64,000 nt of DNA from Acidobacteriota bacterium (lineage in GTDB: Bacteria > Acidobacteriota > Terriglobia > Bryobacterales > Bryobacteraceae). The stretch is taken from contig JACQZR010000022.1 in assembly GCA_016213775.1 (NCBI GenBank), positions 1 to 64,000 on the forward strand. The letters are read 5' to 3'. Position 1 is the first letter of the stretch. Every line of letters begins with the position of its first letter. The notes under the pieces were generated by a model. That model had not been told where the DNA came from and ran no database searches. It was given only the letters and a program-made list of their open reading frames with translations. Made by a program: the position numbers and the translations under genes. Shown one piece after another: positions 1-7,726 of the stretch.

Positions 1-131
1 CTTCAGAAGATCAGCCCCGAAAAATTCTCAGCGGCGCAGCGATTCTTGAGTCGCAGCAGCAGATCGAGTCATCCAAGATTTAATTTGTACTCAAGAGCTC
101 CTCTGAGTTATAGAAATTAATTCTCGGACGG

Positions 132-439
132 GCTCCTAGGCCCACGGCTCTTTAACGTAAGCACGCTGTGCGGCCTTATATCGCTCGTATGCTGCGTTCT
201 CTACCTGGAGTTGATCGGCAAACTTTCCTGTTGGATGTTGCTCCATGGCGAGTTGCTTTGTCTTTGACTCCTCAATCATCCACTCATTCATTGCGCGAAG
301 GTACGCCAGTTCGAGTTCTTGCTTTTTCGCCATTTTGCCCCAGTATAGCCGTTAGAAAAGCGGTGCCGGAAGGAAAGGCCGGATCCAGTTCCATCTGGCC
401 ACGCTGTTGCAGACGGTACGCGCGATGCTCCTAGGCCCA
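132..439. repeat. 13-bp direct repeat bracketing the small gene
   Basis: GCTCCTAGGCCCA is present at 132-144 and 427-439 in the same orientation, about 295 bp apart. The core CCTAGG is palindromic. The first copy overlaps the stop codon of the 65-aa gene. It may be an insertion footprint or coincidence. Confidence 0.4.
136..333 (-). CDS. small hypothetical protein, 65 aa
   Basis: I do not recognise the family. The product is short, charged and alanine-rich, probably a helical soluble protein, with no signal peptide, membrane segment or cysteine. A purine-rich GGGGCAAA lies just before the ATG and can serve as a weak ribosome binding site. It stands alone at the window edge, and a 13-bp direct repeat GCTCCTAGGCCCA occurs at its 3' end (132-144) and again behind its start (427-439). 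The near absence of rare-looking residues favours a real gene, but the length alone cannot prove it. Confidence 0.45.
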   Translation of the reverse strand: MAKKQELELAYLRAMNEWMIEESKTKQLAMEQHPTGKFADQLQVENAAYERYKAAQRAYVKEPWA

Positions 440-889
440 GGGGACGGCGGGGCAAGACCTAACCTGTAACCCCTACTGCTGACTCTCACGCCTTTAACAC
501 TGTCCCCAGCCGCCCGCAATTCGAGCAAATGTCCTCGCCTTCCAGGAACGATTGCCCGTGGATACCTGTCACTTTCGACATCAGCCCGGATGCTTGCTTC
601 GTGAGAGTCTGAAGACAGCGACGGCAAAGCGGTTGGCCCTTGTGCTGCGAGTTCTAGAGCATCCATTTGTCCCATGATCGTCATCGTAGCAGAGGGTGTC
701 AACGCCGGTTGAATATTCCCCAGTTCGATCCTGGCCGCCGGCTCCAGTCAAGCCCACAAGACCTGAATCGGAAGTACTAAACCTCGACCTCGCCGGCACA
801 CGACCACAGTGGCAGTACAGAGTTAGTTGATACTGATACGGCAGGCCCTTTGGCAGCCCACGTTTGAGCTTCAAGATGCTTATGCATCT
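334..889. other. 556-bp stretch without a supported gene
   Basis: I see no convincing coding sequence here. The stretch holds the second copy of the 13-bp repeat (427-439) and a tRNA 3'-end fragment (715-747). Candidate reading frames are all overlapping and low in family-like motifs. It looks like an old integration boundary. Confidence 0.5.
715..747 (+). tRNA. 3'-terminal fragment of a tRNA (Thr-like), not a full tRNA
   Basis: The segment has a T-loop TTCGATC followed by exactly 16 nt: a T-stem half CTGGC, an acceptor half CGCCGGC, discriminator T and CCA. Four of five T-stem pairs form (CCAG with CTGG). A matching 5' acceptor half GCCGGCG is not found about 76 nt upstream, and no anticodon arm is visible, so only the 3' end is present. 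The ending GCCGGCTCCA is typical of bacterial tRNA-Thr. Such fragments are usually left where an integrative element recombined into a tRNA gene. Confidence 0.5.
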
Positions 890-1594
890 ATGAAAAACCT
901 CATCTCGCGCACCTGCCAACTCGCATTCGGAATGTTGGCCTTCCTTTCGACGGGACTTTCCACCCCTGTCACGGTTACGAGTGCCTCAAATCTCATTCTC
1001 AACTTCAATGGTTTCGGGGGCGATCCTGTCCAAGTGATCAACGGGCTGACTGCTCAACTGTACCTATACAACTTCACGTTTACACCGGGAACCGGATCAC
1101 ACACCGGCCAAACTCAAGTCTCATTCCTCTTCGACTTGTCGAACACATCGTCGAGTCCGGTTTCCACAAGCCGCGTCAGCGGGATCGCCTTCAATACTGA
1201 CCCCGATCTGGTCGACACCAGTGATAACTCTGTAAGCGGCATATTCAACACGATCGTCGTGGGGCCGAACCTCCCGAACCAGATCGGCACCGTGGAATTC
1301 TGCGTCACGGCTGTCAACTGCACTGGCGGCGGCGGATCGGGCGTGACCAAAGGGAGCACTGCCACGGGCAATACGGCCAGCTTGTACTTCGCCGCCAACA
1401 CGTCGCAGATTACGATTCAAGACGCCTATGTGCGCTATCAGGACGTCTCGTGCACTACAGGAACGACGTGCCCGGGATCCGCAACCGGCAGCGCTGATCC
1501 ATCCGGAAGCGTTCCCGAGCCATCCACATACGCGCTGTTCGGCCTCGGCCTGGCAGGAATTGTGGCTGCCAGGCACCAAAGACGCTGCGTTTGA
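890..1594 (+). CDS. PEP-CTERM sorting-domain exported protein
   Basis: The product has 234 residues: an N-terminal signal peptide (about 1-24, FGMLAFLSTGLSTP core), a beta-rich, Thr/Ser/Asn-rich secreted body, and a C-terminal VPEPSTYALFGLGLAGIVAA segment of PEP motif plus transmembrane helix ending in basic residues. PEP-CTERM proteins are processed by exosortase and are usually tied to exopolysaccharide or biofilm matrix. The ATG at 890 is chosen because the hydrophobic signal starts right there; an upstream in-frame start would add 21 residues before it. No exosortase gene lies in the window. A glycine run and two Cys pairs occur in the body. Confidence 0.85.
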   Translation: MKNLISRTCQLAFGMLAFLSTGLSTPVTVTSASNLILNFNGFGGDPVQVINGLTAQLYLYNFTFTPGTGSHTGQTQVSFLFDLSNTSSSPVSTSRVSGIAFNTDPDLVDTSDNSVSGIFNTIVVGPNLPNQIGTVEFCVTAVNCTGGGGSGVTKGSTATGNTASLYFAANTSQITIQDAYVRYQDVSCTTGTTCPGSATGSADPSGSVPEPSTYALFGLGLAGIVAARHQRRCV

Positions 1595-1871
1595 AGTCGG
1601 GTCAAGCTGCCAAGCGGACTTGACTCAACGTTGACCTCGGTGTGTGTGTGTGCGGCAATGGTTGCCATCGATGCCGGTGAAACCGTATTTGATGGCCAGT
1701 GCCGTTTCTCGTACAACTCCAGTGTGCCGATTGACGTCGGATCCACCGAACAGGTTTGACAGATGGAATGCCACGTCATTGGACCCGTCGCACCCCATTG
1801 TCGGGCGCGGCGGGCAGCGGAACAAACTGCGGTAAGGGAAGGGAAAGAACAAGCCATCATCATTTAAACAT

Positions 1872-4800
1872 TCAAGGAGCAACGCGTTCCCGCGCGCAAC
1901 GGAGCCCGATGGGTTGCACGGAGAGACTGAAAACGGTCTCGTAATGGACCACTGGGCCGGCAGTTGCCACGGAGCCGCCGCGGACAGAACGAAATGGACC
2001 ACTTGCGGGACCCGCGGGATCCACCAGCGGAGTAAAGGAATAAGGCAGCGGCCCAGCCCAGTCCTGGACCAGTTCGTGCACGTTGCCGATGGTGTCGAAC
2101 AGTCCCCAGGCGTTGGGTTTCTTCAGACCGACCGGCTTGGGCGAGGTCTCATTCCGCCATGTGGTTTCGGCTGGAATGCCTCCCGCGTACTGGTCTGACG
2201 TCCCGGCGCGGGCCGAGTACTCCCATTCGGCGGCTGTTGGCAACCGATAGCGGTACCCGTCGTTGAGGGCACTGAGCTTCGCCAGGAACTCTTGTGCCTG
2301 GTCCCAACTGAAGTGGGTAACGGGCAGTGTCGCGCCCTGGACTTCACTTGGGTTGCTCCCCATTAATGCCTGCCATTGCGCTTGCGTGACTTCGTGTTTC
2401 GCCATCTCCATCTTCTTCGTAATGCGCACCAGTGCACGGGGAGCGCTGCCGCAAAGGGAGCGGAACGAACAACCCTGGATAAACTCACCGGGCGGAATCT
2501 CCACAAACGACATATCAAGAGGGCCGGCATTCGATGTGGGCGAAGGGATGATCTTCAGCGCGACGGTTCTGACATCGCCACCGAGTGTCGCCGTGAAAGT
2601 GAGCGGACGGGTGGCGGCAACGGTGCTGGCGGCGAAGTAGAAATCTGCTTCCTTTAATCCGGCGGGCACTGTGATGCCCGCGGGGAAATCGGTGAGGGCC
2701 GGATCGCTGCTTGTCAGCGTAATTCGAGCGCCACCGTCGAGTGCGGGCGGGGTGAGATTGACAGTGGCCAGCACTGTCCCCCCGGAGGTCAATGTGCTCG
2801 CGAACACGACAAACTCGTTCAGTCTCGGGGTTGCCGGCGTGTCGAGCCGTTCTCTGAGGACGCGCACGCCAAAGCCGACAGGTCCGGCAAACAACTGTGG
2901 AGTGTATCCGGACCGTCTCGAGACACGAAGATCCCGGCTGTAGATGTCACCGCCTCGCACAACTTTGCCGGTATCGGGCCACGATGTAGAGACCCCTTGC
3001 GGATCGACGAGCGGAGAAACGGCAGGATGTTCGCTGTATCTGCTGTAGAAATCCTCCACCATCTCTGCGACATTTCCGAGCATGTCGTACAGGCTCCACG
3101 CATTGGGAAGTTTTTCTCCCACGGAGTGCAGGGTTCCTATGTTGAACCATGCAATGTCACTCAGCTTGCCGTAGGCGCTACCCGTCGTGCCCGCGCGAGC
3201 CGCGTACTCCCATTCGGCTTCCGTAGGGAGGCGGTAGCGATAGCCGTCGCTGCGGGCGTTCAGCGCCACGAGGAATGGGCGAGTCATGAGCCATGTCAGC
3301 GGTGCAGCCGGCAAATTGGCTGCGATCTGGCGGGCGGGATTGGAGGCGAGCACAGCCTGCCACTCGCACTGCCTTACCTCGTACTTGGCCATTTGAAAAG
3401 TCTTGGTGATACGCACCAGATGGGCCGGTTTTTCGGCGGAAGCGCAGGCCGTGTCCCCAGGCGAACACCCCATCATGAACTCGCCGGGATTGATGTTGAC
3501 GAACTGCATGCCGACGCCGCCTCCGAGGTCGGCGATCTCCGGACCGGTTGGCATGCCTGGGTAGGCGCGGCCAGTGATACGGGTAACAGCTTCCTCCATC
3601 CAGGCGTCGCGGTTGCGCAGAGCGACCGCTGCTGATGGCTTGATTTCGACATGAGGAAGTATGCCGAATGGATGAGTCGGAGCGGTGTTGGGATAGAACA
3701 CTCCTGCACCCCGTATGGAAGCGCGGAGACCACCCGGCAGCGGAAGGATGGAAACAGGGCCGGCTGCACTTGCAGTGGTGCTTCCCACTAGCAAGGCGTT
3801 CGGCACTGCCTGTAACGCCATCGCTGCCATTTCTCCGGACCCCTGGGTGAGTTCATCCACCAAGATGAACACCTGGCCGCTGTAGCGCGGTTCCTGCGGG
3901 GTGACACGCAGAGTCGCTCCCCAAACGAACGCTCCGGGAGTGGCGGGATCGACATTCGCATAGCGGGCGAACTCCACCGGAGTTGCCACCAGGTGCCCGG
4001 CGAGGGTGGCAGCAAATGAACCGACCGATACGTTGCGCAAGTCGATGATGAGCCCCTTGGCAGCGGCGGCAGACCGAATATAAGCCGGCAGTTGCGAAGC
4101 GGACGCCGCACTCAGTTTGAGGTAGGCGACATCCGGATAGAGCATCTGAAACGCAAGTCCGGCGCGGTCATGGGCCAAGGTCGCGGCGGGATTGACTGCT
4201 GACGTGGAGACCCGGGTATCACCCGAGAATCCACAAGGCCCGCGAGTCATGTATTGTGCAATGTCCCGCAGCATCGCCGATTCATTGGAGGCCGGATAAT
4301 AGGGCATCCATTGGTGCAGTAAGTCCTTCAAGGGAATCTCATCCAGTGCGTCGATCTCTCGTCCAATAGTCAGGTTGTGGACTCGATTCCCATCTGGTGT
4401 GAGGTACTGTGTCACTATCGCGCGGCCATCGAAGAAGCGGATACCGCTGGTGAACTGGCAGGGACCTGTGGGAGGACGAATGGCGGCGGCATCCAAAAGG
4501 GTAGTGGAGGTGTCGTGGACACGGGCGGCGAGTTGCATCAATTGTTGCTGCAACTGCTCTCGTGTGTTTGCTGACACGAAGGCCGGTATGAATTCCCGCA
4601 GCACGTCGTCCCAGTACCCGGCATGTCGGTCGGGTCGATCCGCCATGGCCTCGCGATGTGGGTAGTAATACTCGATGGCATTCCAAAAGCGGAACAACGC
4701 CAGTAGCTGATAGCCGGCATCCGGAAAATTCAACGCCGGATAATCGGGTTCGTTCCGGAAGGACGGATTCGGGGAACCCGGTGGAAAAGCAACGTAGAAA

Positions 4801-5111
4801 TTGGCCCGCCGAGGCCTGTTGCTGTAAATGCCACGCAATATGGAGCTGAGTTGCGGCCCCAGCAGCGCTTCGTCGGAGAGCCAGTCGAGGTTCGGCACCT
4901 GCTGAAGGTTTTCAGGCTCAGTCGCACAGGGGGCGCAGTCGGGAACTGGACCCAGTGCAGCGATCCATTCCGAGATGGCGTCGTTTGCCGCATCGGCGGT
5001 GGGCGCGGCGAGCACCCGTGGAAGAAAGGTGAGCAGATCGTTGTCCCACTGGCGCTCAGCCGCGGCAACCGCGGGATGGTGGTACTTCAGGAACCCCCAG
5101 ATCTTTGCCAC
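1872..5111 (-). CDS. S41-family peptidase fused to two FGE/sulfatase-modifying-factor-like domains
   Basis: The 1079-residue frame begins with an S41 (tail-specific protease) module, about 1-505, with the serine region VDELTQGSGEMAAM near residue 424. Two SUMF1/FGE-sulfatase-type domains follow, about 530-755 and 867-1079. Each carries NPGEF or PPGEF, MAK(Y/H)EV, YRYRLPT(E/A)AEWEY(A/S)ARAG, MLGNV or TIGNV, and VRGG signatures. A 100-residue Ig-like linker (LTSSDPALTDFPAGITV) lies between them. The only start in this frame is a GTG at 5111, yet family-like sequence (IRNLTEPQIANLRKV) continues upstream without a start codon. The natural N-terminus is most likely the out-of-frame signal peptide at 5087-5248, so the gene has a -1 frameshift. 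It lies directly downstream of another S41 peptidase gene. Whether the FGE domains are catalytic or only structural is unknown. Confidence 0.8.
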   Translation of the reverse strand: MAKIWGFLKYHHPAVAAAERQWDNDLLTFLPRVLAAPTADAANDAISEWIAALGPVPDCAPCATEPENLQQVPNLDWLSDEALLGPQLSSILRGIYSNRPRRANFYVAFPPGSPNPSFRNEPDYPALNFPDAGYQLLALFRFWNAIEYYYPHREAMADRPDRHAGYWDDVLREFIPAFVSANTREQLQQQLMQLAARVHDTSTTLLDAAAIRPPTGPCQFTSGIRFFDGRAIVTQYLTPDGNRVHNLTIGREIDALDEIPLKDLLHQWMPYYPASNESAMLRDIAQYMTRGPCGFSGDTRVSTSAVNPAATLAHDRAGLAFQMLYPDVAYLKLSAASASQLPAYIRSAAAAKGLIIDLRNVSVGSFAATLAGHLVATPVEFARYANVDPATPGAFVWGATLRVTPQEPRYSGQVFILVDELTQGSGEMAAMALQAVPNALLVGSTTASAAGPVSILPLPGGLRASIRGAGVFYPNTAPTHPFGILPHVEIKPSAAVALRNRDAWMEEAVTRITGRAYPGMPTGPEIADLGGGVGMQFVNINPGEFMMGCSPGDTACASAEKPAHLVRITKTFQMAKYEVRQCEWQAVLASNPARQIAANLPAAPLTWLMTRPFLVALNARSDGYRYRLPTEAEWEYAARAGTTGSAYGKLSDIAWFNIGTLHSVGEKLPNAWSLYDMLGNVAEMVEDFYSRYSEHPAVSPLVDPQGVSTSWPDTGKVVRGGDIYSRDLRVSRRSGYTPQLFAGPVGFGVRVLRERLDTPATPRLNEFVVFASTLTSGGTVLATVNLTPPALDGGARITLTSSDPALTDFPAGITVPAGLKEADFYFAASTVAATRPLTFTATLGGDVRTVALKIIPSPTSNAGPLDMSFVEIPPGEFIQGCSFRSLCGSAPRALVRITKKMEMAKHEVTQAQWQALMGSNPSEVQGATLPVTHFSWDQAQEFLAKLSALNDGYRYRLPTAAEWEYSARAGTSDQYAGGIPAETTWRNETSPKPVGLKKPNAWGLFDTIGNVHELVQDWAGPLPYSFTPLVDPAGPASGPFRSVRGGSVATAGPVVHYETVFSLSVQPIGLRCARERVAP

Positions 5112-5248
5112 TTTCCGGAGGTTCGCGATTTGCGGCTCAGTGAGATTTCGTATGGCAATTCCGGAGCCGGGTCCGCGGCCGTAGACGGGTGAACCAGCAG
5201 CGAGCCCAGCAGCGCCAGGACCAGGAGCCTGCCGGAGCCTTTACTCAT
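5087..5248 (-). other. out-of-frame signal-peptide leader of the S41-FGE gene
   Basis: An ATG at 5248 overlaps the TGA stop (5247-5245) of the upstream S41 gene as ATGA, the usual coupling arrangement. It encodes a clear signal peptide, MSKGSGRLLVLALLGSLLV then HPSTAADPAPELPYE, with a plausible cleavage after STA. This 53-codon frame ends at 5087, while the S41-FGE frame is read one base back and has no start before 5111. The simplest reading is one missing base between about 5190 and 5145. A programmed shift or assembly error cannot be excluded. Confidence 0.7.
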
Positions 5249-7497
5249 TTGTTCCCTTTCACAGCCTCCACGCCTCGCAGGAGGACTTCATCGCGCCCTT
5301 CGGCGATGCCGCGGCGAGTGCGCCGTTGCAGCACGGTCGGCTTCACGCCGATACCGTGGAACTGCCCGCCATCGGTGCGCAGCACTTGCATGCCGGTCCA
5401 GGAGATGCGAAACCCACCAGGTAAGGTAAACGGATTGATATTGCCGTTTGTGCCTGCGGTGGTCTCTCCAACGATCTCCGCGAGTTTGTGAAACTCCACA
5501 ATACCGAGGTCTGTCTCGGCCTGGCTGATGGCGCGTCCATCGGTGAGGAACGCTTTCTTCGCGGTCAAGTAGGGCCGTGCCGGGGTGAGTGTCCATCCCA
5601 TGTCGAGGAATGACATTTCCTTCTGATCGGGGAGCGATGGAACGGGCACGCGGAACATACCGCTGCGCAGCGGTTCCTGGCTGAGGTTGACAAGGAAGGT
5701 TGGGGCAATCAGGTTGGGGTAGCCGCGCATATCGAGGACGATTCCCGAGGCGCGCTCCAGGCGGGCGGCAGAGGCGAACCATTCGGCAGTGGTGACACGG
5801 CTCAGATCCACATAGACGATTCCGGGTTCGAGGTCAGCAATCTTGTCCGGCCGCGTTTCACTCCAGTCGGCATCGTTGGCCCGGCAGTTGAATTGGATTG
5901 TACGCCGTGTACCTAATGCGGCGTAAGGCTCGATTTCCAACTGCATCCGGCGTGAGGCGCCGCACTCGGCGATTTCGAGAACACTTCGCCAGCGGATCCA
6001 TTGGGGCGTCGCTCCGGATTGCAGCGCGTCTGTTTCCGTCAGAAGCGCGTTGATCTCCTTGCCATCGATGGATAGAATGCGGTCGCCACGCTGTATGTTC
6101 TGGCCCTGCGCTTCCTTGATGCGAGTGATAATCAGTTGCCCCTCGGCCCAAGCCCATACCACAGGCACGCCGTAATAAGCCGGCTTGGGATAGATTACGG
6201 TGCCATGGCCATCCTGCATGGCCGCCACCAGCCGTCGCATGGTAAGCGCGAAATCGGTCGTGCCTTCGTTCTCCGCTGCGCTTTGCAGTGCCTGCCGCAG
6301 TACGGCCGGCATATCGACCTTGACGGTGTCGAAGTATGGGTAGAAGTGCTGGAAGATATTCCAGGTGATGATCACGTTGGTGAAACGCGTGGCGCGGTCA
6401 GTAACGTCGCGCAGCCAGTAGTCGGTGGAGTCCGTGGCGGGTCGCTTCGGCAGCGTACCGTTGCCATCCGCGTACAACGACACCGGCACGCGCGCCGTCA
6501 GTCCTCCGCCGATCTGCGCTTCGTAGGGGGCGGCTGGGTCGAGGAATCCACCGGGAAGGCTATCCCCATCGACCGCGGCGAATTCCCGTTTACTCTCGTA
6601 GGGATTGCTTTCCAGCCTGACTCCGGAGTGGACCCAGCGCACGATGCGCACGCCGGTACCCTCGGGCCGCTTCCATGCTTCGGGCGGCTCCGGATTGTCC
6701 CCGTCCGGGAATAGCTGGATAGCCGGGGCGATCGGATCAAAGAGCAGTTGCAGCCGTTCCGCCAGTTCCGCTGGCGAGGCGGCGTCCTCCACTTTGCGAG
6801 TTCCATCGATGAGGAACGTGTTCCAATCGATGGTGGCCGCCTGATCGCTGGGGTGGAAATAGCGGACATAGCCCGCGAGGCGTGCGAAGGCCGCCAGATT
6901 CTCGAGTCCGGATTCCGAGAGAGGCCTTGGCGCCTCGGCGGGATCACTGCGGACGGTTCCTGTGATCTCGAGGGTGACATCGTCAAACCAGACCTTTCCG
7001 CCAGACGGGAGGAATAGACCGAACACAATGGTCTGCGTGTCTGACCCGGCAATGCCGTCGATCGTGTAGTAGTTCCAGGTATTGGAGGTTATGGGACGAT
7101 TCTGCATGTTGTCGAAGAAGCTATATCCCCCGCCTATCTTGTCCACTCGAAGCCACATCTGTGCGCGCGCATTGGTTCCTTCGACTCGCACGGCGCCCTT
7201 GTAGCGAATTCGCTTGTTGACGTATGCGGCTCCAGGACGGCTCGAGCTGAGGATCCCGAGGGAGTTGGGAGCAGGCGTGGCCGGTGCCGTCACTACAACG
7301 CACTGTTTTCCCTGATGGCAGCCTTCGGTGGTGAGGACCCCGGTAAATCCTGGACCTCCGGAGGAGACAAAGCTCCAGGAAGGAGGCACGGACCCCGGAT
7401 TGCCGGTTTCGAAATCGCCGTTGGGCGGACGGGATTGCCCGAGGGCGGTTGCGGCGATTAGGAGCGCGGCCAGTGAAAGTACAAGACGCTGACGCAT
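5245..7497 (-). CDS. exported S41-family peptidase
   Basis: The product has 750 residues. A signal peptide (MRQRLVLSLAALLIAATALG) is followed by an N-terminal beta-sandwich of the carbohydrate-binding/galactose-binding type (about 25-185, GGKVWFDDVTLEITG at its end). Next come a helical S41 N-terminal region (FARLAGYVRYFHPSDQA), a PDZ-like region (QGQNIQRGDRILSIDGKEI) and the S41 catalytic fold (IVLDMRGYPN, then DGRAISQAE with the likely nucleophile Ser near 657, then VGETTAGTNG). S41 enzymes cleave C-terminal or unstructured tails of proteins in the periplasm. It is coupled by ATGA overlap to the S41-FGE gene. The 230 bp upstream should hold the promoter. Confidence 0.9.
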   Translation of the reverse strand: MRQRLVLSLAALLIAATALGQSRPPNGDFETGNPGSVPPSWSFVSSGGPGFTGVLTTEGCHQGKQCVVVTAPATPAPNSLGILSSSRPGAAYVNKRIRYKGAVRVEGTNARAQMWLRVDKIGGGYSFFDNMQNRPITSNTWNYYTIDGIAGSDTQTIVFGLFLPSGGKVWFDDVTLEITGTVRSDPAEAPRPLSESGLENLAAFARLAGYVRYFHPSDQAATIDWNTFLIDGTRKVEDAASPAELAERLQLLFDPIAPAIQLFPDGDNPEPPEAWKRPEGTGVRIVRWVHSGVRLESNPYESKREFAAVDGDSLPGGFLDPAAPYEAQIGGGLTARVPVSLYADGNGTLPKRPATDSTDYWLRDVTDRATRFTNVIITWNIFQHFYPYFDTVKVDMPAVLRQALQSAAENEGTTDFALTMRRLVAAMQDGHGTVIYPKPAYYGVPVVWAWAEGQLIITRIKEAQGQNIQRGDRILSIDGKEINALLTETDALQSGATPQWIRWRSVLEIAECGASRRMQLEIEPYAALGTRRTIQFNCRANDADWSETRPDKIADLEPGIVYVDLSRVTTAEWFASAARLERASGIVLDMRGYPNLIAPTFLVNLSQEPLRSGMFRVPVPSLPDQKEMSFLDMGWTLTPARPYLTAKKAFLTDGRAISQAETDLGIVEFHKLAEIVGETTAGTNGNINPFTLPGGFRISWTGMQVLRTDGGQFHGIGVKPTVLQRRTRRGIAEGRDEVLLRGVEAVKGNK

Positions 7498-7726
7498 GAT
7501 AAGCCCTTTCTTTTTCTACAGATTCCGATAGCCGTGACAATGCCAGGCATCAACTCAACAAGCGACAATCCAGGAGAAAAGAGGACACACAATCGCTAAT
7601 CTTGCGAGCTGGCCCGGCTGGGCTGCGGTTCGGCTGTCTGCCGCTGGACTTTGACGCGCTCCATCAGGGGAGCGCGGAACGTCTCAGCCCCAGAACGCGA
7701 AGCCATTCTATCTGCGCCGACCGCGG

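Noticed and set aside
672-747. Complete tRNA gene
   Set aside because: The 5' acceptor strand, D-arm and anticodon arm cannot be formed; only the 3' end fits.
1595-1625. Hairpin GGGTCAAG/CTTGACTC after the PEP-CTERM gene as a terminator
   Set aside because: Short stem and no T run; not strong enough to call.
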